From assembly GCF_034424315.1 (NCBI RefSeq), contig NZ_CP139972.1, forward strand, positions 2,542,001 through 2,606,000: a stretch of 64,000 nucleotides of DNA. Direction: 5' to 3'. Source of the stretch: Chitinophaga sancti (lineage in GTDB: Bacteria > Bacteroidota > Bacteroidia > Chitinophagales > Chitinophagaceae). Below the pieces are notes generated by a model, which made no database searches, was not told where the DNA came from, and saw nothing but the letters and a program-made list of their open reading frames with translations. The first letter of the stretch is position 1. Each line of letters opens with the position of its first letter. The translations under genes and the position numbers were made by a program. Shown here in pieces: positions 18,001 through 26,748 of the stretch.

Positions 18001-18243
18001 TGGAAAAATCACGTCTAAAATCGTCGGCAAAGACACATTATCCCAATGGATGGTAATACGTTCGTTCACATCAACAATATCATTCCGGTAGGCAAATAAA
18101 ACGCCTGCCTGTTTTTCGACGAGACGGAGTACGGAAAATATGGGTTCATTTACCACATGAATGCTTAGCTTTTCCTGCGCTTTTACGCAGAGACACATGA
18201 GGAGGGATAGCGTGAGTAAACAGCAAATGGCTTTGGTTTTCAT
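15088..18243 (-). CDS. SusC/RagA TonB-dependent transporter with STN domain
   Basis: Outer-membrane oligosaccharide importer and signal transducer, 1,051 residues. Seen: signal peptide ending near VKAQE; an STN domain (about 25-100, LSIHVVNEPIFSVLRLVEKQ) that contacts FecR; a short linker; the plug from about 120 with the family motif NSLAGRVSGLNISP, FVIDGIPVNN, and SILKGGAASALYGSRAANGV; then a 22-strand barrel ending in aromatic Phe (TLHAKF). The carboxypeptidase-D regulatory-like domain that usually sits between STN and plug is missing. Upstream lie its FecR and sigma genes, the normal layout for trans-envelope control in which substrate binding releases the sigma factor. Confidence 0.95.
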   Translation of the reverse strand: MKTKAICCLLTLSLLMCLCVKAQEKLSIHVVNEPIFSVLRLVEKQAGVLFAYRNDIVDVNERITIHWDNVSLPTILDVIFPSSLYELRTIGKQIIILKKGTPMPVMPPRVIDINPVVITALGISRQQQSLGYAYTDLGPQTFTTNPVNSLAGRVSGLNISPVNSGVGGATKVTLRGLKIIGGDNTPLFVIDGIPVNNSSPGQADKYGGYDLGDGTSIINPDEIASISILKGGAASALYGSRAANGVMLITTKKGAKGFSVAYTSNTLVEILNDNYDFQHTYGSGQDGMLPKDISTARVDAQTSWGPEMNKDSTVVIWDGSKVPYVNASNAISKFFRKGLTLANTVSLSTGSDKVQVRAAYSNVRENDIIPLSKLNRHYISLRCSAKLSAGLTVDAKGTYLSEDVYNRPALSDNPNNIGYVLSGIAPNIDIRWLKTYKDPVSGNYINWNNNAYQVNPYWAINEQPNNSTQRRFNGFVLIKYQLWPGLYIQGRTGTDYSRFNFTEFMEYSTPYYTTGGIAMLHRNLQETNSDLLVNYHKQWGKLSLEVNVGTNRMDYKEDLRNETGRGMKIRGAKDLSNFNTQLGNHQLYRKRINSVYGAVTLGYNDFLYLDLTGRNDWSSTLSAGHNAYFYPSASASFVFSSLLPSISILSFGKLRASIAQTGTDAVAPYQTALTYATNPNIPSVGGYLIGGVATDKVPYENLKPSLTRSYETGLNMVFYNNRIQVDLTWYHSNTRNQILNAPISPTSGYTSAVINSGNVSNEGLEIALGGRPVCHKDFTWQVNVNFARNKNKIISLSSLVSDYYTLATARWGNASIIAKAGAAYGMITGRKFLRDDKGRLILDANNLPQYTAADYNLGSTQYNWIGGITNTFNYRRWSFAVLLDIRQGGKIFSMTNLLAYQKGQQKGSLEGREGWARSERERVAAGVAGVNWTPTGGLHMKGVKVIAPNRPQYQEVEGYVNPETYWTRVSENIPEPFIYDASMVKIRELTLGYKVLENVAVAVTARNVLTLSKHIPNIDPESSYNNGDGQGFEYGSLPTRSAYGITLHAKF

Positions 18244-18276
18244 AATAGGCGTAACAGTGATCAGTAGGGCTGACCG

Positions 18277-19200
18277 CTATTGCTCCAATAACGCATTGAG
18301 TACCTGCTGTACTTCTTTTGCTGACATGTTTTGGAAGTTGGCCGTGATCTTTTTCTTCCTGAATGTGCTGTCTGGCAATGTAATGTTCACCTGGAAATAC
18401 GCAGACAATGCCGTTGCCACTGTACCGGCTTCTTCGTTGGTAAAAGACAGGTTAGGCTGAAGTAGCTTACCGGCTGATGTAACCTGGGCAGCGAGGCCCC
18501 GGGTCAGGATCAGGGTATCAGTGTGAGTGGTAAGGCGCACCTTTCCTTCCCGCACATCTACTTTTTCTGTTGTGCCACTGACTTTTACATGAAATGAGGT
18601 ACCGAGTACTGTGACCGTGGAGCGTGGCAGCTGTACAATAAATGTACGCTTTTCATCCGGTGAAATAGAAAAATATGCTTCCCCCTGAGTAAGAGAAACG
18701 CAGCGCCGGGTAAAGGCAGGGTCATATTCCAGGGTGGTTGCGGGCTGGGCCTGGATGGTAGAGCCATCGGGCAGGGTAACCCTTTCAACTTTTAATGCAT
18801 GAATAGCAATGTGTTGTTCCCTGGCAGTCCACAAATAAATACCTGTCACGACTATTAAAGATAAACTGGCTGCCACCCAGGCATATTTTGTAAAAGGTAA
18901 AAATGGAGCAGTAACACCGGGTGCTTCTTCCCGTGTACTGCTCGCTATTTCCCTCTTTAATTCAACAACGTGAGCCGATGGATCAGAAATTTGCTGAGAC
19001 AGGGCCTGCCATTCCTCCTCCCGGTTAAATGGTGTTGGAGGCATGTCAGCTGCTGCATCCCATAACTGCTTTAGTTCAGCATAAAGCATACGGTTTGCGG
19101 CAGATTGTTGTAGCCATTGCCCCAGTGCTGCCTGTTTCGCTGTGTTTGCAGGGTCTGACAGGCAGTCAATTATAAATTCCCTTGGATCATCAACACGCAT
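18277..19200 (-). CDS. FecR-family anti-sigma factor
   Basis: Inner-membrane regulator that holds the ECF sigma factor and releases it on a signal from the SusC STN domain. 307 residues: N-terminal cytoplasmic DUF4880-like part (AKQAALGQWLQQSAANR), a single membrane segment at about 103-123, the periplasmic FecR domain (VTLPDGSTIQAQPATTLEYD, VTVLGTSFHV, VDVREGKVRL) and a C-terminal DUF4974-like region (about 255-307) that ends earlier than usual. It lies between the sigma gene (43 bp) and susC (33 bp). Confidence 0.93.
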   Translation of the reverse strand: MRVDDPREFIIDCLSDPANTAKQAALGQWLQQSAANRMLYAELKQLWDAAADMPPTPFNREEEWQALSQQISDPSAHVVELKREIASSTREEAPGVTAPFLPFTKYAWVAASLSLIVVTGIYLWTAREQHIAIHALKVERVTLPDGSTIQAQPATTLEYDPAFTRRCVSLTQGEAYFSISPDEKRTFIVQLPRSTVTVLGTSFHVKVSGTTEKVDVREGKVRLTTHTDTLILTRGLAAQVTSAGKLLQPNLSFTNEEAGTVATALSAYFQVNITLPDSTFRKKKITANFQNMSAKEVQQVLNALLEQ

Positions 19201-19243
19201 GATTGTATATTAATTATGACAGTTCAGTAAGGAGGTACTTTGA

Positions 19244-19804
19244 TTATTTACCGGTCTTTTTTTCACCCAGCAAGTGGAGGCGAAGGTGTTTTAGTGCGAC
19301 AGAGAGCTGAAAGTACACAGTATTGAGTGTAATGTTTAGTTTTTCAGCGATTTCCGATGGCTCCAGGCCCTGGACCCGGCTGAGTAAGAAGATCTCTTTG
19401 CAACGGGGGGCGAGGCCCTGGACCAAGTGGATTATTTCCTTTTGTAAGAGGATATAATCAGCGGTTTCGTACAACGAGGCAGGGTCTGCCTGCCATTGCA
19501 GGATGTCTTCGCTGACATGCCTGGATTGACGCTTTAACTCGTTGATGGCCCGGTTGGTAACAGCCCGGAAAAGGTAGTGCCGGACATTGCCTGTAATGGT
19601 GAGTGAAGCCCCTTTTTCCCAGAGATGTACGAACAGGTTGTGTACCAGATCTTTGGCAAGAGATTCATCTTTTACCCATCGGTAGGCAAGCAGGAACAGG
19701 TCTTCACTATAAGTGAGATAGAGATGCTTAAAGACTTCCATATTCCGGTCGCGGAGGCCTTCGGTTGCGGTTGCGGCAGAAATTTCAGTTCCGTACCAGG
19801 TCAT
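19244..19804 (-). CDS. ECF RNA polymerase sigma factor (PUL 1)
   Basis: 186 residues. Sigma region 2 at about 25-95 (FKHLYLTYSEDLFLLAYRWV, LAKDLVHNLFVHLWEKG, the ECF core-binding and -10 pattern) and region 4 at about 125-180 (LAPRCKEIFLLSRVQGLEPSEIAEKLNITLNTV, only part shown in the family sense) with a helix-turn-helix. Alternative starts near 19804 (MEVF at residue 22) are possible. It heads the operon sigma-fecR-susC-susD and should activate susCD when FecR is triggered. Confidence 0.93.
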   Translation of the reverse strand: MTWYGTEISAATATEGLRDRNMEVFKHLYLTYSEDLFLLAYRWVKDESLAKDLVHNLFVHLWEKGASLTITGNVRHYLFRAVTNRAINELKRQSRHVSEDILQWQADPASLYETADYILLQKEIIHLVQGLAPRCKEIFLLSRVQGLEPSEIAEKLNITLNTVYFQLSVALKHLRLHLLGEKKTGK

Positions 19805-19852
19805 TTTGATTGTGTCTGGCGGGTAAAATATTACTATTTACTGAAATAATGA

Positions 19853-19888
19853 CCTGCCGGAGTAAGAAATATTTCCTGTTCCGGCAGG
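19853..19888 (-). terminator. Hairpin between eutC and the sigma gene
   Basis: CCTGCCGGA ... TCCGGCAGG, nine perfect pairs, 18-nt loop, 40 bp past the eutC stop. The downstream T tract is weak, so it may be a terminator or a structure in the sigma-gene leader. Confidence 0.45.
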
Positions 19889-19927
19889 CACCGTCTTGAA
19901 TTTTTGTGTCAGGTGAATGGTTAGGGA

Positions 19928-20686
19928 TTATTCTAATAAACCGGTGTTGTCTTTTAATGCCACCCCAGTTAGTTTTAATTTAATTGCTTCCTTAATCAAG
20001 TACAGGATCTTCTGCGCGGCGGCTTCATACTGCAAACCTTCTTCCCGGATATTCGAAATACAATTTCTTGATTCATCCGTGATACCAGGCTTTGGCCCAA
20101 ATGTGATATACGCCCCCATACTATCTGCCGCACTCAAACCGGGGCGTTCTCCTATGAGCATGAGCGTCACCTTTGCCTGCAATATTTCTCCTGCTTCATC
20201 ACCACTTGCTACCCTTCCCTGCTGCACTATACAAATAGGTGCTAATGAAAGTCCTGCACCTTTCAATAAAGGAATTAACACTTCCAATAAAGGCTGCGTA
20301 TGCACATTCATTGCTGTTGCAGATAGACCATCCGCAAGAATGATTGCCACGTCTTTCCGGAGGTACCCGGGGGCTGTTGACTTTAACAGGCTAATACTCT
20401 CCGCATCAAGCTGCCTTCCTTTATCAGGTCGTTGTAAATATTCATATCTATCTACCGCCCGGCTATGCAATAAAACTATCGGTAAATAAAACGCATGTAA
20501 TTGCTCCTGCAAAGCATTTACTGCCAATGCAGAATACACCGCATCGCGGGCATGCGCATGTGCCAGCCGGAAATTAAGCACCTCCCGCAATGGAATAGCG
20601 GTACCTGTTCTTCCCAGTGCAATCCTCGCTGTTGTAAACTGCTTCAGCGATGCCCAGGGATCCTGTTGTATTATATCCTGACTCAT
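19928..20686 (-). CDS. eutC: Ethanolamine ammonia-lyase small subunit
   Basis: Adenosylcobalamin-binding small subunit of the enzyme that splits ethanolamine to acetaldehyde and ammonia. 252 residues from ATG 20684-20686, which overlaps the eutB stop in ATGA (20683-20686); the frame is open to 20767, but that would overlap eutB by 85 bp. Seen: WASLKQFTTARIALGRTGTA (the EutC start pattern), LRLAHAHARDAV-equivalent NFRLAHAHARDAV, DGLSATAMN, the RPGLSAADSMGAYITFGP block and DESRNCISNIR near the C-terminus, all typical. Translational coupling with eutB fits 1:1 assembly. Confidence 0.95.
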   Translation of the reverse strand: MSQDIIQQDPWASLKQFTTARIALGRTGTAIPLREVLNFRLAHAHARDAVYSALAVNALQEQLHAFYLPIVLLHSRAVDRYEYLQRPDKGRQLDAESISLLKSTAPGYLRKDVAIILADGLSATAMNVHTQPLLEVLIPLLKGAGLSLAPICIVQQGRVASGDEAGEILQAKVTLMLIGERPGLSAADSMGAYITFGPKPGITDESRNCISNIREEGLQYEAAAQKILYLIKEAIKLKLTGVALKDNTGLLE

Positions 20687-22053
20687 ATGTATTTCAGTAA
20701 ATGATGTGAATTCCCTACCGGCAATAACCTGCCTTCGGTGCTCATAATCCCCTGCCTTTGTAACCACTGATCAAATTCAGGCGAAGGCTTTAATCCTAAC
20801 ACCTTTCTTGCATACAATGCATCATGAAAAGAGGTAGACTGATAGTTCAGCATAATGTCATCTGCCCCCGGCACTCCCATAATAAAATTCACCCCTGCTA
20901 CGCCTAATAATGTAAGCAGGTTATCCATATCGTCCTGGTCTGCCTCTGCATGATTTGTATAACAAATATCCACGCCCATTGGCAATCCCAACAACTTGCC
21001 GCAAAAATGATCTTCCAATGCCGCACGAATAATCTGCTTACCATCAAACAAATATTCGGGTCCAATAAAACCTACAACCGTATTGACCAGTAATGGTGAA
21101 AATTTACGTGCCACCGCATATGCCCTCACCTCGCAGGTTTGCTGATCTACACCACCATGTGCATTCGCAGACAATGCGCTCCCCTGCCCTGTTTCAAAAT
21201 ACATGAGGTTATTCCCTACCGTACCACGCTGCAGGGATAACCCTGCCTCATACGCTTCCTGCAATAAGGAAAGATTGACACCAAAACTACTATTCGTTTG
21301 TTCAGTACCACCTATCGACTGAAACACCAGGTCCACCGGTGCACTGTGCATGATCTGCAAGGCTGTTGTAACATGGCACAACACACAGGATTGTGTAGGA
21401 ATTTCAAATTGCCCACGTAGCTGATCCAGCATTTTCAACAAGGTGATCGTTGCCTGCGGACTATCCGTGGCCGGATTGATACCAATCACCGCATCCCCGC
21501 TTCCATACAGTAATCCATCTATGATACTGGCTGCAATACCTTTGGGATCATCCGTATTATGATTGGGTTGCAGGCGCACAGAAAGATGCCCTTTTAACCC
21601 GATAGTATTCCTAAACCGTGTCACGACCTCGCACTTCTTTGCTACACTAATCAAGTCCTGGTTGCGCATTAACTTCGACACTGCCGCCACCATTTCAGGC
21701 GTTATGCCCGGCCCTAATTGCTGTAAACTCAGGGTATCTGCATGATCACTTAATAACCAATCCCTGAATTGCCCGACCGTAAAATGGCTCACTAAAGCAA
21801 ATGCATTTACATCATGCGCATCAACGATCAGCCGCGTAATTTCATCCTGCTCATAGGGAATCACTACTTCCTGTAAAAAAGTTTTTAATGGCACATCTGC
21901 CAATGCCATCTGCGCCGCCACTCTTTCTTCTGCGGTATCTGCACACAAACCGGCCAACGCATCGCCGGAACGGAAAGGCCCAGCCTTCGCCAACAGGGTA
22001 CGCAAATCATTAAATTCGTAAGTAGTATGATGAATTGTATGCCGGTAACTCAT
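20683..22053 (-). CDS. eutB: Ethanolamine ammonia-lyase large subunit
   Basis: Catalytic TIM-barrel subunit, 456 residues. Seen: FRNTIGLKGHLSVRLQPNHNTDDPKGIAASIIDGLLYGSGDAVIGINPATD (motifs given in part: RLQPNHNTDD, GLLYGSGDAVIGINP), PTQSCVLCHVTTALQ, FQSIGGTEQTN, ETGQGSALSANAHGG and DICYTNHAEADQDD, which build the substrate and B12 site. It lies 20 bp after the permease gene and overlaps eutC by 4 bp. No eutA reactivase, no acetaldehyde dehydrogenase and no microcompartment shell gene is near, so this is the minimal aerobic nitrogen-scavenging type. Confidence 0.96.
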   Translation of the reverse strand: MSYRHTIHHTTYEFNDLRTLLAKAGPFRSGDALAGLCADTAEERVAAQMALADVPLKTFLQEVVIPYEQDEITRLIVDAHDVNAFALVSHFTVGQFRDWLLSDHADTLSLQQLGPGITPEMVAAVSKLMRNQDLISVAKKCEVVTRFRNTIGLKGHLSVRLQPNHNTDDPKGIAASIIDGLLYGSGDAVIGINPATDSPQATITLLKMLDQLRGQFEIPTQSCVLCHVTTALQIMHSAPVDLVFQSIGGTEQTNSSFGVNLSLLQEAYEAGLSLQRGTVGNNLMYFETGQGSALSANAHGGVDQQTCEVRAYAVARKFSPLLVNTVVGFIGPEYLFDGKQIIRAALEDHFCGKLLGLPMGVDICYTNHAEADQDDMDNLLTLLGVAGVNFIMGVPGADDIMLNYQSTSFHDALYARKVLGLKPSPEFDQWLQRQGIMSTEGRLLPVGNSHHLLKYI

Positions 22054-22073
22054 GAAACCAATTTATTAAAACA

Positions 22074-23396
22074 TTATATCTCCGAAAGCAGGTTGATTAC
22101 TGCCTGATGCTTATGTCTGCCCATCCCTATAAAAATAACCAATGCCACCGCCAATCCTCCGAAAAAGATCAGGCTTAACATGGGATAAGTATAAATAATT
22201 GCAAAAAGGGAAACGATGGAAAGGAATAAGGCAATTCCCGGGAACCAGGGATATAAGGGTGCTTTGTAAGGTCTTTCGAGTGCTGGATCTTTCACTCTTA
22301 GGATAAACAAACTCACCATGCTCAGGATATACATGACGATCGCTCCCATGACAGAAAGGATCACTAACTGATCGGTTTTACCCATATATAAAGCGATTAC
22401 ACCTAAAAGACCACCTGTAATCAGGGCGGCGACAGGTACTCTTCTCCGTGGACTTAATGTGGACATGATCCCTGGCAGGTACCCCGCCCGACCTAAGGCG
22501 AACAATTGGCGGGAATAACTGATAATGATTCCATTAAAGGAGGCTATCAGGCCAAATAAGCCGATGCCGGCAAAGAGTTTTGTGATGCCGTTCTGTTTTC
22601 CCAATACCACACCGATGGCTTCGGGTAAGGGATAGTCTATAGCAGAGAGGGATTTCCAGTCTGTAATACCCCCAGTGAATACCATGACTGCTAAGGCCAG
22701 TAACATCAAAGTGAGGATCGCCGATATGTAGCCTTTGGGGATGTTTCGGTGCGGATCTTTCACCTCCTCTGCAACCATAGCAATCCCTTCTATGCATACA
22801 TATAGCCAGATTGCGAAGGGTAAGGCGTTAAATACCCCACTCCAGCCAAATGGCATCGCATCGTGGAGAAAATTGGCCGTCTTAAAGGACGGACCTACTA
22901 TTCCAAGGTAAATTAATAATTCAACCACTGCAAGTAATGTGATGATCAGGGAGAACAATGCAGATTCCTTAATACCTAAAAGGTTGACAACGGTGAGAAT
23001 AATATAGAATGCCAGGCCACTACCCAAAACCGGCAAGGCCGGATGCAAAAAATGCAGGTAATTGCCCAGAGCCAATGCAATAGCTGGTGTGGCCAGCAGG
23101 AATTCCACCGCCGTAGCATAGCCCGCTATCAATCCGCCTACTGGCCCCATGGCCCTGTGCGTATAGGTAAAAGGGCCTCCCGCCTGCGGAATAGAAGTAG
23201 TTAATTCTGTAAAACTGAAGATAAACGTAATATACAGCAGGGTGATGACCAGCGTGGTGATCAGAAAACCCATAGTACCGGCTACTCCCCAGCCATAATT
23301 CCACCCGAAATACTCTCCGGAAATAACAAGACCAACACCAATAGCCCACAAATGAATGGGCCTGATTACTTTTTTTAACGATTGCGAAGACGACAT
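22074..23396 (-). CDS. Ethanolamine permease (APC superfamily)
   Basis: 440-residue, 12-segment amino-acid/polyamine/organocation transporter. N-terminal IRPIHLWAIGVGLVISGEYFGWNYGW (core motif GEYFGWNYGW) is characteristic of the ethanolamine permease group, followed by PQAGGPFTYTHRAMGP, VCIEGIAMVAEEVKDPHRNIPKG and SRQLFALGRAGYLP, the usual APC signatures. First gene of a three-gene operon with eutB and eutC, which settles the substrate. The 124 bp upstream are too short for a cobalamin riboswitch and show none. Confidence 0.93.
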   Translation of the reverse strand: MSSSQSLKKVIRPIHLWAIGVGLVISGEYFGWNYGWGVAGTMGFLITTLVITLLYITFIFSFTELTTSIPQAGGPFTYTHRAMGPVGGLIAGYATAVEFLLATPAIALALGNYLHFLHPALPVLGSGLAFYIILTVVNLLGIKESALFSLIITLLAVVELLIYLGIVGPSFKTANFLHDAMPFGWSGVFNALPFAIWLYVCIEGIAMVAEEVKDPHRNIPKGYISAILTLMLLALAVMVFTGGITDWKSLSAIDYPLPEAIGVVLGKQNGITKLFAGIGLFGLIASFNGIIISYSRQLFALGRAGYLPGIMSTLSPRRRVPVAALITGGLLGVIALYMGKTDQLVILSVMGAIVMYILSMVSLFILRVKDPALERPYKAPLYPWFPGIALFLSIVSLFAIIYTYPMLSLIFFGGLAVALVIFIGMGRHKHQAVINLLSEI

Positions 23397-23469
23397 AATA
23401 GAACACTACCTTTTAGATGTAAAAAGAATGTTCCCAAATCCCTGAAGTGCGCTTAAGATACAAATAAAA

Positions 23470-23499
23470 AATGGGACCAGGTATTATCCCGGCCCCATT
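23470..23499 (-). terminator. Terminator after the tricorn-type protease gene
   Basis: AATGGGACC ... GGCCCCATT, nine pairs with one mismatch, 21 bp beyond the protease stop, between it and the eut operon promoter region. Confidence 0.55.
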
Positions 23500-23520
23500 A
23501 TACTTAAAATAAAAAAACGA

Positions 23521-26500
23521 CTATTTTATTTCCTGCAGCATTTCCTTTAACGCAGCTTCCAGCTGGGCATCCTTACCACTCATTTCTTCCTCATACCTCA
23601 GCGGCACCCTGATATCAGGCTCTACCTGCAGGTTCTCTGTAGGGCGCCCCTCTTTGCCAATGGTCGCAATCATCGGGATACCAAAAATGATAGACTGATC
23701 GATCTGTCTTTCCCACCAAACAGCCGTACCTGTACCCGCTACCGGCATACCTATCAGTTTACCCAGGCCATTCTGTTTGTAGATATAAGGGAAGATGAAC
23801 GCATCACTGTAGTTGCCCTCACTCATGATCACACAACTGGGCCGTGTCCATCTGTCAGCAGGTTCTGCGCCTTCCACCATTTCCATCTGCGGTGCAAAGT
23901 GCAGGTACTCCTTTCCACTCAGGAAGGTATTCAGGTCATTGTGCAACCAGCCGCCTCCGTTGAAACGGGTATCAACAATCAATGCCTTCTTTCCCCTGTT
24001 ACGACCCATTACTACATCGTACACGGAACGGTAGCTGGCATCATTCATGGATTCTACATGTACATAGCCTACTTTACCATCACTCAGTTTATCGACCATA
24101 GTCTGCATGCGCTTTACCCAGCGTTTGTACATCAAAGGGCCTTCCTCGCCTGCGGCAAATGGTATAACAGTTTCATCCCAACGCTGCTGAGCCACCGGAT
24201 CATACAAACTTAAGAGTACGTTATCACCCGTCTTACGGTTCAGCAGCATAGCCCAGTCAATATCCGGACTTACAGTTTCACCATCGATCTTTTCAATGAT
24301 CACACCTTTTCTGATCTTACTCTTTGCCTTATCAGACGGACCACCTGTCAATACTTCATCCACCTTCAGACCATTGCCGGTAAAGGTTTCATCATACAGC
24401 AATCCCAAAGAGGCCGTTGCATCCCCCTCTGGTGAGGAAGCATAATAACGGCCACCTGTATGTGATGCATTCAGTTCTCCCAGCAGTTCACTCAGGATCT
24501 CCTGGAAGTCATAATTATCACTGATGTGTGGCAGGAATCGGGCATAGTTCTTTGCATACATTTCCCAATCTACATTGTGCAGTTTGGGATCGTAGAATTT
24601 ATCCTTTACTTCCTTCCAGGCATGCTCATAAATGTAAGCTCTTTCCGCAGCAGGATTCCAGTTGAACTCTGTACTGATACTCACAGGAGTTACCTTACCG
24701 GAACCTGTCTCTACTTTCACTACACTTCCTTTGTTGCTGACAAAGAGCGTATTCCCATCCTTGCTCAATACGATATCGCCTGATGAACCACCCAGCTTAG
24801 CCAGGATCTTTGTTTCGCCAGTACGTGGCTCTGTTACCCACAGATCATATCCCTTCTCAAAAGATGCCATGTAATACAGCTTGGCAGCATCCTTGCTCAA
24901 CACATAATCACCAATACTGGCACTGTTAATTGTAAGACGCACCTTCCTGTTCTCCAGGTCTTCAAAATCAGGCTTGAAAGATGTTTTGGAAGATGTATCT
25001 TTTTTAGTCGCAGCAGTATCATCCTTCAGCAGGTTGAATGCATCCTTAGATAATTTAAAACGATCGTATGCTGCCTGATCCAGGAATACAGCATAAATGT
25101 CTTTCTCCTTACTACCCTGTTTAGCCAGTGAACGACGACCTGCAGCATTACTCAGGTACAACAACATCTTCCCATCTATAGAGAACTTGCTACTCTCTTC
25201 ACCAAAACCGCTCATCACAGGATAGATCGTTTTTCCATTGCCATCAGCGGGAAGGATTGCTGCATTGCTCACATCAAAATACCCCTGCTGGTCTTCGGTC
25301 ACGATATATTTTCCATCAGGACTCCAGGCAAAATCCCAGTCCTCATCAGAATAAGAATGGTTACGGCCTTTAGGCAAAATGATACGGCTTTTTTTAGATG
25401 CCAGGTTATATACCTTCAGGATATTCCTGTCTTCAACATAAGCTAATTCCTTTCCATCAGGAGAGAATACCGGCTGGAATTCTGCAGCAGCAGTCGCTAT
25501 CAGGGGTTCTTCATTTACCAGGGTGGCATTGAAGAAATAATTCTCTCCCGGTTTTACCATGCTTGCTTTATACAGATCCCAGTTACCATTGCGCTCTGCG
25601 GCATACACCAGGGTTTTGCCATCCGGTGACCAGCTCAGGCCACGCTCCTGTGTAGGCGTATTCGTGATACGGCGGGTCATGTTATTTTCAACGCTGCTTA
25701 CAAACACCTCACCTCTTGCGATGAAGGCCATTTGCTTACCATCAGGACTCATTCTGAACTGCGTGACGTTACCGTTTACAGGCAGGTGTTTGATCACGGC
25801 AGCACGGCCATCATTCAATACCTGGATGGCGATCTTCTTTGGTTCCTTTCCTTCCTGGTAAGTATAGATCTCACCATTGTAAGAGAAGCAAAGGGTATTA
25901 TTATTAGCAATAGATAAATGACGTACGGGATGTTTGTCAAAATGTGTCAGCTGTTTCATTTCACCTTTCGAAGTCAGGGAAGCTTTGAACAGGTTTTGTG
26001 AAATTCCGCCTTTTTCACTCAGGTAATACAACTGATCATTAGGCCCCAGCACAGGTTCGCGGTCTTCTCCTTCGTAAGTGGACAATTGCTGGTAAGATTT
26101 ATTCTTTATATCGTACACCCATATATCGCGGGTTACGCCACTGGTATGGTGCTTACGTAATGGGTCCTCGTATCCTTTTCTGTCCTGGAATACGATCTGG
26201 TCTCCTTTAGCAGAATAATGTGCATTGTCTGCACCGGCAGAACTTAGCAGTATGGCACGGCCACCGCTTACGGGTACGGTATAAAGGTTATTGAACAACC
26301 TGGTACTAAAGCGGATATCTGATGCCGGCGCATTGCGTGGGCTACCAAATAATACCTGCTTGTTATCAGGCGTAAAATCGTAAGGATAATCAGCAGTGCT
26401 GTTGTAAGTAAGGCGTACAGGTGCACCTCCGATCGCAGGCATCACGTATACATCGAAGTTTCCACTCCTGTCACTGGCAAAAGCAATTTGCTTACCATCA

Positions 26501-26718
26501 TGACTCCATACCGGCATCATGTCGTGGGCTTCGTGAATAGTAAGTGGTACAGCGATGCCCCCGTTTACATCTACTTTGTATATATCTCCTTTATACCCGA
26601 ATGCAATGGTCTTTCCATCGGGAGAGATGGCGGGATAACGCAGCCACAGTGCATCTTCCTGTGCATGAGCGGCAAAAACCATGCAGCAGGCTGAAATAGC
26701 AAGCAGTAATTTTTTCAT
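23521..26718 (-). CDS. Secreted tricorn-like S41 peptidase
   Basis: Large protease of the tricorn/S41 group, 1,065 residues, with a signal peptide (FAAHAQ, residue 20). Residues about 25-330 and 330-640 form TolB/WD40-like propellers (repeats of SPDGKTIAFG, SHDGKQIAFASDRSG, SPDGKELAYVEDRN); about 680-760 a tricorn C1-like helical part; about 770-840 a PDZ domain (GLLYDETFTGNGLKVDEV, IEKIDGE); about 880-1,060 the S41 catalytic domain with VGYVHVESMNDASYRSV, DTRFNGGGW and MSEGNYSDAFIFPY, where Ser at about 972 is the likely nucleophile. It digests peptides in the periplasm or outside. Monocistronic. Confidence 0.93.
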   Translation of the reverse strand: MKKLLLAISACCMVFAAHAQEDALWLRYPAISPDGKTIAFGYKGDIYKVDVNGGIAVPLTIHEAHDMMPVWSHDGKQIAFASDRSGNFDVYVMPAIGGAPVRLTYNSTADYPYDFTPDNKQVLFGSPRNAPASDIRFSTRLFNNLYTVPVSGGRAILLSSAGADNAHYSAKGDQIVFQDRKGYEDPLRKHHTSGVTRDIWVYDIKNKSYQQLSTYEGEDREPVLGPNDQLYYLSEKGGISQNLFKASLTSKGEMKQLTHFDKHPVRHLSIANNNTLCFSYNGEIYTYQEGKEPKKIAIQVLNDGRAAVIKHLPVNGNVTQFRMSPDGKQMAFIARGEVFVSSVENNMTRRITNTPTQERGLSWSPDGKTLVYAAERNGNWDLYKASMVKPGENYFFNATLVNEEPLIATAAAEFQPVFSPDGKELAYVEDRNILKVYNLASKKSRIILPKGRNHSYSDEDWDFAWSPDGKYIVTEDQQGYFDVSNAAILPADGNGKTIYPVMSGFGEESSKFSIDGKMLLYLSNAAGRRSLAKQGSKEKDIYAVFLDQAAYDRFKLSKDAFNLLKDDTAATKKDTSSKTSFKPDFEDLENRKVRLTINSASIGDYVLSKDAAKLYYMASFEKGYDLWVTEPRTGETKILAKLGGSSGDIVLSKDGNTLFVSNKGSVVKVETGSGKVTPVSISTEFNWNPAAERAYIYEHAWKEVKDKFYDPKLHNVDWEMYAKNYARFLPHISDNYDFQEILSELLGELNASHTGGRYYASSPEGDATASLGLLYDETFTGNGLKVDEVLTGGPSDKAKSKIRKGVIIEKIDGETVSPDIDWAMLLNRKTGDNVLLSLYDPVAQQRWDETVIPFAAGEEGPLMYKRWVKRMQTMVDKLSDGKVGYVHVESMNDASYRSVYDVVMGRNRGKKALIVDTRFNGGGWLHNDLNTFLSGKEYLHFAPQMEMVEGAEPADRWTRPSCVIMSEGNYSDAFIFPYIYKQNGLGKLIGMPVAGTGTAVWWERQIDQSIIFGIPMIATIGKEGRPTENLQVEPDIRVPLRYEEEMSGKDAQLEAALKEMLQEIK

Positions 26719-26748
26719 ATAAAACGGCGATTCAGATTGTTGTGTTGT

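Noticed and set aside
20687..20767. N-terminal extension of eutC
   Set aside because: It reads through the end of eutB; the ATGA overlap and the family's start pattern support 20686.
23397..23520. Cobalamin riboswitch upstream of the ethanolamine operon
   Set aside because: Only 124 bp are available and no conserved B12-box-like core or suitable folding is seen.
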